Below are positions 34,355 to 43,975 of a DNA stretch of 64,000 nucleotides, in pieces. Origin of the DNA: Vibrio sp. 16 (GTDB lineage Bacteria; Pseudomonadota; Gammaproteobacteria; Enterobacterales; Vibrionaceae); contig NZ_OY808997.1 in the NCBI RefSeq assembly GCF_963681195.1, positions 1,116,001 through 1,180,000 of the forward strand, written 5' to 3'. Within the stretch, counting starts at the first letter, position 1. Every line of letters begins with the position of its first letter. The notes beneath the pieces are model-generated. The model had not been told where the DNA came from and did not search any database. It worked only from the letters and a program-made list of their open reading frames with translations. The position numbers and the translations under genes are program-made.

Positions 34355-35467
34355 ATGAAACATCTCAAATCTATTTTGTTAGCCGCGCCTTTACTTGTTC
34401 TAGCTGGCTGCAACTCTGGCTCAAGTTCTAATACAAATAACAACGTCGATAAAAACTCGAAAGTCACCAAACCTGCCGCGGACTATAAGTTTTCGCAAAA
34501 AGATGTAGATGCTTTGATGAGCGAGCGCGAAGTTATTTTTGACGCTTTACGTGTCACTTATGCGGGCACATCCTATGAAAACGTTCTGTTTGCTGAAAGC
34601 ATGAGTGAAGAGATACTGGTGATTAAGCTCGCTGATGCAGACAAAAACACGATCGACTTAGTGCTGTCATCTGACGATGCGATGGATTGTATGATTTATC
34701 GTGCAAAAGAACCGGTCCAAGGCTTCAAATGTGACGAAACCAAACAGTCAACATCAGGAGAAAACACATTAATACAGTCGACAATCACTGGCTCATCGAC
34801 GTCAATTCAAGTCGAATTTAACGTTGAGGCACCAGAGTTTCTCCCAAGCATTGGCTCTACTGTTTTAACCGCTACGCATGCTGACAGCAAAGTGGACATC
34901 GTGACCTCATTTGCGTTTAACGATCTTTATCGCGATGCGTTTAGCATGACCAGTGACAAAGAACGAATTCACTCGACGCTTGGAGCGACAACCTATCTAC
35001 AACTCTCTGATATCGTGAAGAATTACTCAGGTACAGAGATGACATTCAAGTTCAACAACAACATTGGCGGAAGTGCGGACGACGACATTAACCTCTACAC
35101 TGGTCTGATGATTCACGACAATAATATAACCACAATGGTAACGAAAACTGGTTCCGTGTTCTCGGGGGGAACTGACCTCTTTGCTGCGGGCAAGAAGCGT
35201 GTTCTACAGCGTAAGAATGCCATCGACGCGTTTGAAGGCAACAAGCAAGTGGGGGTCCACAGCTGGGCACAAGGCGATAAAGAGGCAAAAGCGTTCCCAT
35301 TCACACACGAAAGCCACCGAAGACAAGCCACTTTCTTCAATAAAGTAATGGGTGATAAAGGGATTGATTTTTATCTCTTCACTTTAGATGCAGCACCTGC
35401 AGCTGGTGAACACTGGATCACGAAAGCGGACTCAGACAAGTACGGGTTTATTACTGAAATCCAATAA
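34355..35467 (+). CDS. Predicted surface or periplasmic lipoprotein
   Basis: The ATG at 34355 has AAGGGG before it; 370 residues follow. The signal peptide ends in lipobox LAGC, then a Ser/Asn-rich linker (NSGSSSNTNNN) and a beta-rich domain with a cysteine pair (DCMIY, GFKCDE). No family is recognised. It is divergent from the two-component operon and monocistronic with a good terminator. Confidence 0.75.
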   Translation: MKHLKSILLAAPLLVLAGCNSGSSSNTNNNVDKNSKVTKPAADYKFSQKDVDALMSEREVIFDALRVTYAGTSYENVLFAESMSEEILVIKLADADKNTIDLVLSSDDAMDCMIYRAKEPVQGFKCDETKQSTSGENTLIQSTITGSSTSIQVEFNVEAPEFLPSIGSTVLTATHADSKVDIVTSFAFNDLYRDAFSMTSDKERIHSTLGATTYLQLSDIVKNYSGTEMTFKFNNNIGGSADDDINLYTGLMIHDNNITTMVTKTGSVFSGGTDLFAAGKKRVLQRKNAIDAFEGNKQVGVHSWAQGDKEAKAFPFTHESHRRQATFFNKVMGDKGIDFYLFTLDAAPAAGEHWITKADSDKYGFITEIQ

Positions 35468-35488
35468 ATCCCACCCACATTGTGATAA

Positions 35489-35518
35489 CGTGCTGGCACC
35501 TTGTCGGCACGTTTTTTT
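35489..35518 (+). terminator. Terminator of the lipoprotein gene
   Basis: CGTGC-TGGCACCTTGTCG-GCACG is followed by seven T, 21 bases behind the stop. Confidence 0.8.
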
Positions 35519-35655
35519 AACCAGTAATCGACACTCCTCTCAAAGTCACCATGACGGGCCAGTTCAACCTTACATTCAATCTGCAACAGGTTGTTTTGCT
35601 TACCAAATAGTGACACCCTCAATCAATAATAAACCAGAAGGAGTCTCCCCCGAAT

Positions 35656-36195
35656 ATGGACATTATCTTCGTCAGACACGGCGTACCCGATTATGCATTA
35701 AGTGATGCCAGGCAAATGACCCAGCTAGAAAAAGACTACACGCCACTGGATAGAGCACATCTGCGCCCCATTCACGATTTACCTGAGCAGTTTAGCAAAT
35801 TAAACCCCGACGCCATCCTCTCATCCCCTTACACGCGTGCTCTTCAAACGGCCGAAATCATAAACCGAAAGTTAAATTTAGAGTTATTCGTCGAACACGA
35901 TTTACGCGAATGGAAAGCGGACAAATTGGGCGGGTACATATCACTGGAAGAAAGAGATCGCCGCTGGCTAGAATATCGAAACGCACTCAAACAGCGCGCC
36001 TGTCAACCCGAAAAGAGTTATGAATCTCACCAAGAATTAAGATCAAGGGTACTCAATGTGTTGGAAAGATACGCCCACTACTCTACGGTGGTTGTCGTAT
36101 CTCATTTCAACGTATACGAGAGTTTGGTCGGTCATCAAGAAAACTCCATGCAATGCGCTGATTACCGATTGATGACACTGCGAGACTGCACCTAA
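35656..36195 (+). CDS. Histidine-phosphatase (phosphoglycerate-mutase-like) family protein
   Basis: The 179-residue protein has the catalytic RHG at 7-9 (FVRHG), SSPYTRALQTAEI with the second phosphate-binding arginine, and the C-terminal VVVVSHFN histidine. These enzymes use a phospho-histidine intermediate to dephosphorylate proteins or small molecules. The substrate is unknown. It stands alone; a 9-bp hairpin follows at 36213. Confidence 0.87.
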   Translation: MDIIFVRHGVPDYALSDARQMTQLEKDYTPLDRAHLRPIHDLPEQFSKLNPDAILSSPYTRALQTAEIINRKLNLELFVEHDLREWKADKLGGYISLEERDRRWLEYRNALKQRACQPEKSYESHQELRSRVLNVLERYAHYSTVVVVSHFNVYESLVGHQENSMQCADYRLMTLRDCT

Positions 36196-36212
36196 TTGCG
36201 AGTATGATATAA

Positions 36213-36235
36213 GACAGGCTGACACACAGCCTGTC
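36213..36235 (+). terminator. Hairpin behind the histidine-phosphatase gene
   Basis: GACAGGCTG-ACACA-CAGCCTGTC is a perfect 9-bp stem, 17 bases after the stop, followed by only a short ATTT. Confidence 0.5.
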
Positions 36236-36256
36236 ATTTAGCGGCTTGTTAACAAG

Positions 36257-36589
36257 CTAAGCTTTCTTGACAAACTTCGCGGTAACCATCATTTCCCCGG
36301 CACCATCCACTTTGCAATCAAGCTCGTGATCTTTACCTTCAACGATGCGTCGCACAACAGCTTTCGTGCCGATTTTTAAGACCAGTGAACTGCCTTTTAC
36401 TTTCAGATCTTTTGCCAAAGTGACTTTGTCCCCTTCCTCAAGTGCTGTGCCGTTGGCATCTTTAGCAATGAAAACACTTTCATCGACTTCTGTTGGGTTC
36501 CATTCATGAGCACATTCAGGGCAAACCAATTGACTTTGGTCTTGATAAACATATTGAGATTGGCAATTAGGGCAAGGAGGTAATGACAT
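36257..36589 (-). CDS. yjdM: YjdM (PhnA-like) zinc-ribbon protein
   Basis: The 110-residue protein has a zinc ribbon at the N-terminus (CPNCQSQYVYQ at 6-16 and VCPECAHEW, two CxxC knuckles) and the conserved SH3-like C-terminal domain (GDKVTLAKDLKVKGS, HELDCKVDG). This family was called PhnA in E. coli but is not a phosphonoacetate hydrolase; its role is unknown. It is monocistronic. Confidence 0.92.
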   Translation of the reverse strand: MSLPPCPNCQSQYVYQDQSQLVCPECAHEWNPTEVDESVFIAKDANGTALEEGDKVTLAKDLKVKGSSLVLKIGTKAVVRRIVEGKDHELDCKVDGAGEMMVTAKFVKKA

Positions 36590-36694
36590 CGTTTTTCATT
36601 TAATCAAAGAATTGTACGGGCATGATAATGGCAGCTATGTAACCGAGTCAAAATCAATTGCCCGTTTATACTTTTCAACATCAAACTATTGTTG

Positions 36695-37336
36695 TTAACG
36701 TTGAAAAGGTGTGAGATCAATCTGCTCGATTTCACATACGGCTTGGACGGTAGGGTGATGGGATAACTTGCTCAAATACGCCGAGAGATGAGTATACGCC
36801 ATCGGTGATCGTTTAGCGGGAAGTGACCACTCAGCCAACATAAACAAGAAGAAGTCACATGCCGACAAACGCTCACCGAGCAAATATTCATGAGTTTCCA
36901 ACTGGGCATCAATAATTGCCAACGCGTCTGAAATACGTGCATCTTGAGCTTCAATGATACTTGGGATTGCCGTTTCATCCGTAGTGTGGCGATGGGGATA
37001 GTAACGGACCATCAGCTCAGCTTGCAGCGTGTTATTAAGAAACGCTAACCACTGAAAGAACAAAGGACGAAGCGGGTCACCGATGGCAGGCATTAACCTT
37101 GACTCTGGGTGCTGCTCACAAAGGTGGATGCAGATTGCAGGGCTTTCAAATATTGGTAGCCCTGAATCAACTAGAGTCGGGATTCTTCCCGCAGGATTGA
37201 GCTTTAAATACTCCGCCGATTTTTGCCCGTTGGACTTTTTATCCACCAGCACCAGTTCGTATTGAGCCCCCATGTGGTGAAGTAGAAAGTGTGGTGCCAA
37301 ACTGGCGTTATTCGGATAGTAATAGAGAGTGTACAT
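36695..37336 (-). CDS. Glutathione S-transferase-like protein
   Basis: The ATG at 37336 gives 213 residues. The thioredoxin-like N-terminal domain (MYTLYYYPNNASLAPHFLL) includes NPAGRIPTL with the cis-proline and IFESPAICIHL where the glutathione gamma-glutamyl group binds (ES motif). An all-helical C-terminal domain follows. It probably conjugates or reduces electrophiles with glutathione; the substrate is unknown. Confidence 0.88.
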   Translation of the reverse strand: MYTLYYYPNNASLAPHFLLHHMGAQYELVLVDKKSNGQKSAEYLKLNPAGRIPTLVDSGLPIFESPAICIHLCEQHPESRLMPAIGDPLRPLFFQWLAFLNNTLQAELMVRYYPHRHTTDETAIPSIIEAQDARISDALAIIDAQLETHEYLLGERLSACDFFLFMLAEWSLPAKRSPMAYTHLSAYLSKLSHHPTVQAVCEIEQIDLTPFQR

Positions 37337-37376
37337 AGGTGATATCAATCCTTGTCTTTTTGGTCTCCTCGACCTG

Positions 37377-37445
37377 TTAAACCGTTATTTCGATTCGATT
37401 GCCATCTGGATCAAGTACAACGCTGCCAATACTGACCTTAATCCT
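37377..37445 (-). pseudogene. Remnant of a VOC/glyoxalase-family gene (C-terminal end only)
   Basis: Twenty-odd codons end in TAA at 37377 and read IKVSIGSVVLDPDGNRIEIT, the hallmark C-terminal strand of vicinal-oxygen-chelate proteins (DPDGNxIEI with the metal-binding Glu). No start codon or body is present; it abuts the stop of the Rof gene. I read it as a deletion scar. Confidence 0.55.
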
Positions 37446-37456
37446 ATTGGTTGCTT

Positions 37457-37723
37457 TTACTCTTTATCTTGGGGCTCATTGACAAAAACTTTCTTCTTAA
37501 AATGAGGATTGTCTACCGAGACCTCGAGTTGCACGATACTGTCGAGTAAAACGTAGCTCGCTCCATTCAGCGTCTCCAGCAGCACGCATTCTTCCTTGTT
37601 ATCATTGCGAACCGTATCAATGGCCGTGCCTTGAACCTTGTCTCCGGATTTTAAGGTCAGCACGACAGGGTAACGAAACATGCAAACTATCTCGATATAA
37701 TCATAATCACTGCAACTGATCAT
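37457..37723 (-). CDS. rof: Rho-binding antiterminator Rof (YaeO)
   Basis: The 88-residue protein starts MISCSDYDYIEIVC, matching the E. coli Rof N-terminal INCDDYDNLELAC, and continues with the same small beta-barrel pattern (LTLKSGDKVQGTA, VLLETLNG, DSIVQLEV). Rof binds Rho and inhibits its RNA binding, reducing factor-dependent termination. AAGGAGG lies before the ATG. It starts 21 bases behind the GNAT gene stop and may share its message. Confidence 0.87.
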   Translation of the reverse strand: MISCSDYDYIEIVCMFRYPVVLTLKSGDKVQGTAIDTVRNDNKEECVLLETLNGASYVLLDSIVQLEVSVDNPHFKKKVFVNEPQDKE

Positions 37724-37744
37724 TCTGCCCTCCTTAATTTCAGG

Positions 37745-38266
37745 CTAAAACATATACCCTAGCCAATCTACATGACCGGAAGGCCATGGTTTTTCTCTCA
37801 TTGGTTTCACATAAAGTTCATCTAGTTCTTCAACCGCCACACCATAGTTTCGATGCTGATGAATTCTCAACCAAGACTGCGTAGCGGTAATCTGTTGGTA
37901 ACCACTAGCCAAATAGAACTCTTTTAAGTCAGAGATAAGAATAACGAAATCAACTTGTTTGGTGCGCGCAAATTGCTCGACACTTTGCAACATTTGACGA
38001 CCAATTCCTTGTCCCCTTGCGTTTTTCTCAACGCAAAAATCAATGACACCCAGAACTTTTAAGGGCTGCCCATCAACACTGATAACCCGATAATCTAACC
38101 CCATATAGCCAATCAACTCGCCACCTTTCATCTCAAGTACCCTTACATGGGGAAGCTGCTTCAAGTAAGACGATGTGGCTTGGTGTTCAACAAACGAATC
38201 ATTTCTCAGTTGGCGGATAAGATGATGCTGTTCAGGTGTCACGTCCAACTCATGAATAAAGTCCAT
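37745..38266 (-). CDS. GNAT-family N-acetyltransferase
   Basis: The 173-residue protein contains VIDFCVEKNARGQGIGRQML with the acetyl-CoA motif RGQGIG, and a GNAT C-terminal half (FYLASGYQQI). The target is unknown. It diverges from the LysE-type exporter gene across a 227-base gap. Confidence 0.88.
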   Translation of the reverse strand: MDFIHELDVTPEQHHLIRQLRNDSFVEHQATSSYLKQLPHVRVLEMKGGELIGYMGLDYRVISVDGQPLKVLGVIDFCVEKNARGQGIGRQMLQSVEQFARTKQVDFVILISDLKEFYLASGYQQITATQSWLRIHQHRNYGVAVEELDELYVKPMREKPWPSGHVDWLGYMF

Positions 38267-38493
38267 ATCTATTCCTAATCGTTAATCGTTAAACTAGGAA
38301 ATCAATAACTTTGTATGTTCCTAGTATTGTTTTTGAATTGAAGTGCGGGAAACATAATACAAAAAGTCGCAAAGCCAAGAACTTGTTGCCCATCAAGAAA
38401 AACAAAACGAGCACATTCACAAAAATGGAATTGATCAGTGAGCAATAATTCGCCATATTGATGTCAATGTTTCCCGAATAGTGCAAGGAACAC

Positions 38494-39114
38494 ATGGACT
38501 ATTTTCTAGCGGTCGTGCTGTTTGCCATCTCTTCTTCAGTAACGCCTGGTCCAAACAATATTATGGTGATGGCATCGGGCGTCAATTTTGGAATTAAGAA
38601 GAGTTTACCTTTGCTGACTGGTATCTGCGTCGGCTTTTCAGTCATGCTGTTATTGGTTGGACTTGGGTTTTCTCAATTATTCGAACTCTTTCCTAGCTTA
38701 CATTTCGTCATCAAGTGCACTGGCACTGCATACCTGCTTTACCTAGCCTTTCTGATTGCTCGCTCTACTGGTGATATAAAAGGTGAACAACAAGCGCAGC
38801 CTCTGTCATTTACTAAAGGGGCTCTCTTTCAATGGGTCAACGCCAAAGCATGGGTTGTTGCGACTGGTGCAATCGCCGCATTTACCAGTGTCGGAGCAGA
38901 TTTTGTGGCGCAAAATACACTTATTGCCGCCACTTTTTTTGTCGTCTCTTTCCCTTGTGTCGGGGTTTGGCTCGCGTTTGGTTCTTTGCTTAAAAAATGG
39001 CTAAACAAGGCTGAACAACGTCAACGATTCAACTGGTTTATGTCTGCGTTGTTAGTTGTCTCTGTACTGCCAGTGATACGAGAAATTTTCCTTCACGTGT
39101 CGCCAATGAGTTGA
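38494..39114 (+). CDS. LysE-family amino-acid exporter
   Basis: The 206-residue protein has about six membrane helices, with the LysE/RhtB signature SVTPGPNNIMVMASG (15-29) in the first loop and the QWVNAKAWVVA segment. It would export an amino acid or homoserine lactone by proton exchange. AAGGA lies 4 bases before the ATG. It is monocistronic. Confidence 0.9.
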   Translation: MDYFLAVVLFAISSSVTPGPNNIMVMASGVNFGIKKSLPLLTGICVGFSVMLLLVGLGFSQLFELFPSLHFVIKCTGTAYLLYLAFLIARSTGDIKGEQQAQPLSFTKGALFQWVNAKAWVVATGAIAAFTSVGADFVAQNTLIAATFFVVSFPCVGVWLAFGSLLKKWLNKAEQRQRFNWFMSALLVVSVLPVIREIFLHVSPMS

Positions 39115-39174
39115 CGTACTTCTCTACCTGTAGAGTCTTACGAGCGCCTTCTGATAATACTCCGCATAGTCACA

Positions 39175-39522
39175 TCACCCACCATGTACACTCACTTCTC
39201 GCCCGTGAGTTCTAAGATAAAACTGGCGCTCCCGAATATAGAGATAAAGAGGCAAACCTAATGAAACACCGACAGCCAATGTGCCCAAGATGGGATAGAT
39301 CACTCCCTTAACTTGATTCGTTTTACTGTCTGTGGCGATGAAGGTTAACAAGCACAACGCAGCGACCACAACGTCTAGCCATGCAAATATACTGATGGGG
39401 TTCGCTGCCGCTTGCTCTAGCAACAAGCCAATATTCAAGCCGTTCTCCAACAACCACGGCAACAGTGCCCCATATGGGATGGCTATACCTAGCACACTGA
39501 ACATCAAATATACATGTCTCAT
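39175..39522 (-). CDS. DUF2834 membrane protein
   Basis: The 115-residue product (ATG at 39522) has three hydrophobic helices, with a glutamine- and asparagine-flanked AAANPISIFAWLDV segment (about 38-51) typical of DUF2834. The function of the family is unknown. It lies behind the acetyltransferase gene on the same strand. Confidence 0.75.
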   Translation of the reverse strand: MRHVYLMFSVLGIAIPYGALLPWLLENGLNIGLLLEQAAANPISIFAWLDVVVAALCLLTFIATDSKTNQVKGVIYPILGTLAVGVSLGLPLYLYIRERQFYLRTHGREVSVHGG

Positions 39523-39547
39523 CAACACTCCTTGTTCACAATTGTTT

Positions 39548-40087
39548 TCAACGATTTTGCTTCCAATCGCTTCTCAATATCGCAAAAACAACCGTATCCC
39601 ACCAACGCTGCTTAAAAAAGCGATTTTCTCTGAAATGAGCCTCCTGCTTCATTCCCAACGAGCGACAAAGTCGAATCGCCCCATGATTGAGACTGATTGT
39701 TTCCGCGTAAACACGGTGAATATCCAGCTCAGAAAAACCAAAATTAACGAGGGCATAAGCCGCTTCTCGAATAAGCCCCGCTCCTTGATAGTCACGAGAT
39801 AAACCACACCCTATTGAGGCTTGGTTGTCATTTTCGACTCTCAAGCAGACCGTTCCGATAAACTGTCCATCAGCCTTGTGTTCAATCGCAAGTTGATAAG
39901 ACGTTCTAGGATGCTCTTTCGCTTGGGCAACAAACAATTTGGTTAACTCTTGATACTTCGAAGGAGAACAATCCGCTTCACTGTAAAATCGCTGATACTT
40001 CTCATCCTGTGAGATAGCGACAAATGCAGCCTCATCGGTGTCCTGCATATCCCTGATAATCAAATGTTCCGTTTCTAGTCTAAACAC
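39548..40087 (-). CDS. GNAT acetyltransferase (RimJ/RimL type)
   Basis: The GTG at 40087 is chosen because it overlaps the metalloprotease stop (TAGTG) with GGGAAG upstream; 179 residues begin VFRLETEHLIIRD, the RimJ N-terminal signature LxTxxLxIR. IGCGLSRDYQGAG holds the acetyl-CoA loop, and AVxLNHGAIRLCRSLGM-like sequence follows. It probably acetylates a ribosomal or other N-terminus. Translational coupling to the protease gene is unusual for this family. Confidence 0.85.
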   Translation of the reverse strand: MFRLETEHLIIRDMQDTDEAAFVAISQDEKYQRFYSEADCSPSKYQELTKLFVAQAKEHPRTSYQLAIEHKADGQFIGTVCLRVENDNQASIGCGLSRDYQGAGLIREAAYALVNFGFSELDIHRVYAETISLNHGAIRLCRSLGMKQEAHFRENRFFKQRWWDTVVFAILRSDWKQNR

Positions 40088-40908
40088 TACTCTTCCCTGA
40101 TATTTAATTTGCTGAGCTGTTCCCATGCGTATTCTCGCAACACGCGCGCATTGTCTGCAACCTTTGGGTCACCGCATTGCTCTCCTCGATAGTGAATGAG
40201 TGGGCTGGAATAAATAGGGATAATCCTCTCCTCGTAACTCATTACCGTACCTGCATTTGTGCATGTATAAGCTCTTGCATAGCGTTTTAACTTGTCATGA
40301 AACCTCTTCTCTACCGCAAGCTTCAACGTCCCTTCCATACTCGGGAAGGGCCAAGTATCTTTGTGCTGCGCCCAGGCGAGGTGACCAAACTCATGTTCTA
40401 ATACGTGAACCTTTGCAACATCAGACAGCAATACACTTCGGCTACCGTCGTTGTTCAAGTCAGCGATTCCGGTTGTGCCATCATCGAATACTGTGTGTTC
40501 ATCTCCAATGACGATGACATAGTAATGGTGTATATCTAAGTCGTGCTGAACCATTTTGTCTGCGCCAACCGCGTCGAGCAGTCGGTAGTAAATACCGTAT
40601 TCGTCTTCCTGACCCGATAAATTGAGATCCACCGACACCATTGCGTCGAGTGTTCTACGCATCGGAATACAAGAATTATCGAGCACCTGATTCGCGTACT
40701 CGATCGCGGCGGTTAAGCGGTTTTGAAGTTTTGGAGTAAACGCACTCCGATCAACGTAAAAAGTGATGGTCGTATTCAATCGTTCAGTGATGTCGCATTT
40801 GGGAAGTTCGAGCTCGTCAAGCAAGAGCTCAGTTCTGTCAGGTCGGTAGGCGAACAAGAAAAGCATCGCTAAAACGCTCACAAATACCCATTTCGTTTTA
40901 CTACTCAT
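40087..40908 (-). CDS. Metzincin-like zinc metalloprotease
   Basis: The 273-residue protein has an N-terminal signal anchor (about 7-21), a pro- or accessory region, then the zinc site HEFGHLAWAQH (172-182) with three histidines spaced as in metzincins, though W replaces the usual glycine at position eight. A methionine-turn candidate GTVMSYE (M223) follows 41 residues after the third histidine. It would be a secreted or membrane-anchored peptidase. The gene overlaps the acetyltransferase start. Substrate unknown. Confidence 0.75.
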   Translation of the reverse strand: MSSKTKWVFVSVLAMLFLFAYRPDRTELLLDELELPKCDITERLNTTITFYVDRSAFTPKLQNRLTAAIEYANQVLDNSCIPMRRTLDAMVSVDLNLSGQEDEYGIYYRLLDAVGADKMVQHDLDIHHYYVIVIGDEHTVFDDGTTGIADLNNDGSRSVLLSDVAKVHVLEHEFGHLAWAQHKDTWPFPSMEGTLKLAVEKRFHDKLKRYARAYTCTNAGTVMSYEERIIPIYSSPLIHYRGEQCGDPKVADNARVLREYAWEQLSKLNIREE

Positions 40909-41013
40909 TTGAGATGATATCTGCCTTATGGGCTATGACTTGAATGTCTGCCCATTCCTATCCAAATCAATAGAGCCTCAAATAGAAGTGTGTTGATGTG
41001 GATTTAAATGAAC

Positions 41014-41038
41014 AAATAGCCTCTGACTGAGGCTATTT
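41014..41038 (-). terminator. Hairpin behind the gene at 41044-41448
   Basis: AAATAGCCTC-TGACT-GAGGCTATTT is a perfect 10-bp symmetric stem, 6 bases behind the stop on the minus strand, with TTTGTTC following. Confidence 0.7.
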
Positions 41039-41043
41039 GGTGT

Positions 41044-41448
41044 TTAGTGAGCTGTTAGGCTTTTTACCACCAAGACTTGAGCATCAAATAAAACTTCGTC
41101 TTGATGCGCATAAGATTTGGCAACATTCACCCACTGCAATCCCGTTTCATCAACGTGTTTAAACTCCACCTGCAAGGCATATCGCGAGCAACGCAACACT
41201 GCAAACAAAAAACCGAAGAGTGTCAACGCACCGGTTGTTGCTTGTAACCATAAGGGAGCAAGCATTATATCCGGCACCGCAAGCCATAAGCCTCCAGAGA
41301 ATAAGGCAATCCAAAACACGATTTGTGCCAAATTATCAATCAAGGTTAATCGCTTTACTCGTATATCGTTGATTCGCTTGAGTGGGTAAGCATCTTTCCT
41401 AAACCTAAACTGACCTTCGTCAATAGAAAAGTCGCAACTCTTATACAT
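41044..41448 (-). CDS. Small membrane protein (two helices), possibly DUF6232-like
   Basis: The 134-residue product has a short N-terminal beta-type segment with a KRINDIRVKRL stretch, two membrane helices (about 38-60 and 68-90), and a polar C-terminal half. The N-terminal strand plus twin helices recall DUF6232, without certainty. It is monocistronic. Confidence 0.6.
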   Translation of the reverse strand: MYKSCDFSIDEGQFRFRKDAYPLKRINDIRVKRLTLIDNLAQIVFWIALFSGGLWLAVPDIMLAPLWLQATTGALTLFGFLFAVLRCSRYALQVEFKHVDETGLQWVNVAKSYAHQDEVLFDAQVLVVKSLTAH

Positions 41449-41498
41449 GATGTGTTTCCTTTTACTGGTTAAAACGGTAAGAAAATCGAGTAAAAGAT

Positions 41499-41906
41499 CT
41501 ACACTGTCTGCTTAGAAGTTACCGACTCGACCCATTGAGATCGCCATTCAGGGGCTAGGTAGTTATCTGGCCAGAACTCGGTTTGTTTGACGATTTTTCC
41601 GTCTACAACCGTATGAAACGTAATGGCTCGGTCGATGCGACTTCCGTCGGTGACGGATACATCAGTTACGACCTGATTACCCTCGACTACGATTGTATTC
41701 AGAGTAAAACGCCACAAGCCTTCACTGGGGTATGCACTGTTTAGGGCGGCGAAGTTCTCTCGACCTTTAATCAGCTCATTCGACTGTGGCCAGTAGCATT
41801 CAAACTCATGCTCGCATAGCCATTCGCTTGCCGCTGTGAAATCATTCGTTTCCATCGCAGCCCAATACGCGAGTACCACCGCCTTCGAATCCATCTCGCT
41901 TTTCAT
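41499..41906 (-). CDS. NTF2-like (SnoaL-type) protein
   Basis: The 135-residue protein has the cone-shaped NTF2-like fold pattern: helix VVLAYWAAMETND, then GRENFAALN, then strands ending FHTVVDGKIVKQTEFWPDNY. Such proteins are isomerases, cyclases or simple binders. No substrate can be read. Confidence 0.78.
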   Translation of the reverse strand: MKSEMDSKAVVLAYWAAMETNDFTAASEWLCEHEFECYWPQSNELIKGRENFAALNSAYPSEGLWRFTLNTIVVEGNQVVTDVSVTDGSRIDRAITFHTVVDGKIVKQTEFWPDNYLAPEWRSQWVESVTSKQTV

Positions 41907-42242
41907 TTGATAACCCTAACTGACTCAGCAACCTTATTATTGCCCGCACATATAACCATAATTCATATGAATATAACCAGCTAAAAATCAGAGTCACGGA
42001 TCACACTTTTATCTCCTCCACCCAAAGCAAACGTTTGGCTAAACATCTGATTAAAAAAGGCTTGTTACTCAATTGTTCACAGATTGTCCATTTGCGACCC
42101 ACCTCTAGCTATTTCCCTGTTTTTATTGAGAAAACAAATAGCCCTGGGTTGATTTAGCAAAATTCATGTTGCATCCTCTATTACGCAACTAATTTCAATA
42201 ACAGAGTATTATTGATTGATATCAAACATTTAGGATAACACT

Positions 42243-43877
42243 ATGCGAAGCAGACTTACGATTAAGCACAAGTTGGCCTTACCGATTGTGCTGTTGGCGG
42301 TCATCATTGCGATTACGACCTTGGTTAACGTACTTCAAGCCAATCAACAAGAATCGTTGAACGAGCAACTTAACAAGGATGTTCAGCCCGTCATGGAGGC
42401 CCTTGAAGACGGCTACCGCGATCTCTACCAAGTAATCACCGCTGCCCAAGGGTTGATGTTGGCAAAAAATCAGCAAGAGGTTGACTACAACATTGCTGAA
42501 TTTAAAGACAACGCCTACAAAGCAGAGCCACGTCTAAGTCAGGTTCGCGAACTTATTAGCAAAGGCTACCTGCCTCAAAACCAACTTCGAGTCGCAGACC
42601 AACTCACCAAAGCAACAAATACTTGGATCAGTTTGTATGAACCAATGTTTAGCTCCCCAAGTAGCGCAAATGACTACTATGAAGCGAATCAAACTAAGCT
42701 GGACGCAGAGTTTCAAATCATACGCACCAACTTACGCTCGATCCGTTCGATGATTGATGAGGTTCAACTTGAGCTGCGTGCACAAGTTTCTGATTCCATC
42801 TCTTATAGTAAGTTTGTACTCGAGTTTGGTGCAGCGATCGCCGTTGTATTGGTCGTTCTTTCATTCTGGATCTCTCATCGACTCGTACTTGTACCAATTA
42901 AGAATATCGGGGTGGCGATGCAAGACATTGCCAGCGGAGATGGCGACTTATCGAAACGCATCGACGTGACCAGCAATGATGAACTGGGTAAGCTCGCCGA
43001 AGGATTCAACTCGTTTGTCAGCCGAATTCACTCAACGGTAGAGCAAGTCATTGTGTCATCGAATGCGGTTAGGGCTGAAATGGAGAACATTAAGTCGTTA
43101 ACTCAATCCGTCGCTGAGTTCTCTGGCCAACAACAGCAAGAAAGTGAAATGGTCGCCACTGCGGTAAATGAGATGCAAGCAACCAGTCAGACGGTGGCAT
43201 CGAATGCAGAGGAAGCAGCTCTAGCAAGCACCAAAGCCAATGGCGAAGCAACAAACACCGATAAGATCTTGTCGACAACGGTTGGCTCTATTGAAACATT
43301 GGCCAGTGAAATCGACAACGCGAGCCAAGTCATCCACAACCTTGATGCTGATGTCGGCAACATAGCCTCGATTCTTGATGTTATCCGTGGCATCGCTGAA
43401 CAAACAAACTTGCTGGCGTTGAATGCTGCGATTGAAGCCGCTCGTGCAGGAGATCAAGGGCGTGGGTTTGCTGTGGTTGCGGATGAGGTTCGATCACTCG
43501 CGAGTAGAACACAGGAAAGCACCGGTGAGATTCAAGCTATGATTGAGAAGCTTCAAGAAGGCGCACGTCAAGCGGTGACGGTAATGGAAGCGAGTAAAGA
43601 AAGTGGTCAGCAGACAATTTCAAGTGCGGGCAGTGCATCGGACTCTTTGAAAGAAATTATGGCGTCAATATCGTTGATGAATGAGATGAACACACATATC
43701 GCCACCGCTGCAAGCGAGCAAAATAGCGTAAGTGAAGATGTGAACAACAATGTCGTTCGTATCCTAGACAACAGCAATCATATGGTAGAAATGGTAAGCA
43801 GTGCCGAAAACGCGTGTTTATCGCTTTCAGCCCAATGTGAAACGCTTGACAACTTAGTCGCTCAATTCAAAGTCTAA
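42243..43877 (+). CDS. Methyl-accepting chemotaxis protein
   Basis: The 544-residue chemoreceptor has a first membrane helix (about 12-30), a four-helix-bundle-type periplasmic domain (about 31-190) and a second helix (about 192-212). A HAMP domain (about 214-268) and the long cytoplasmic coiled coil follow, with the hairpin tip [20 protein letters not shown], the most conserved chemoreceptor motif. The ligand is not readable. It stands alone behind a 336-base gap with no gene that should hold its promoter. Confidence 0.95.
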   Translation: MRSRLTIKHKLALPIVLLAVIIAITTLVNVLQANQQESLNEQLNKDVQPVMEALEDGYRDLYQVITAAQGLMLAKNQQEVDYNIAEFKDNAYKAEPRLSQVRELISKGYLPQNQLRVADQLTKATNTWISLYEPMFSSPSSANDYYEANQTKLDAEFQIIRTNLRSIRSMIDEVQLELRAQVSDSISYSKFVLEFGAAIAVVLVVLSFWISHRLVLVPIKNIGVAMQDIASGDGDLSKRIDVTSNDELGKLAEGFNSFVSRIHSTVEQVIVSSNAVRAEMENIKSLTQSVAEFSGQQQQESEMVATAVNEMQATSQTVASNAEEAALASTKANGEATNTDKILSTTVGSIETLASEIDNASQVIHNLDADVGNIASILDVIRGIAEQTNLLALNAAIEAARAGDQGRGFAVVADEVRSLASRTQESTGEIQAMIEKLQEGARQAVTVMEASKESGQQTISSAGSASDSLKEIMASISLMNEMNTHIATAASEQNSVSEDVNNNVVRILDNSNHMVEMVSSAENACLSLSAQCETLDNLVAQFKV

Positions 43878-43975
43878 ACCTACGCAAATCGGCTTATATA
43901 ACATAAACCTCAGTGACTGCATTGTTCGTGTGGTCACTGTTTCCTTGCCAAGAACTCCCGCTTCTCCCCCACTAC

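Noticed and set aside
38289..38495. 68-codon minus-strand frame before the LysE-type gene
   Set aside because: It covers the divergent promoter region, is dominated by T-rich hydrophobic codons and has no ribosome-binding site.
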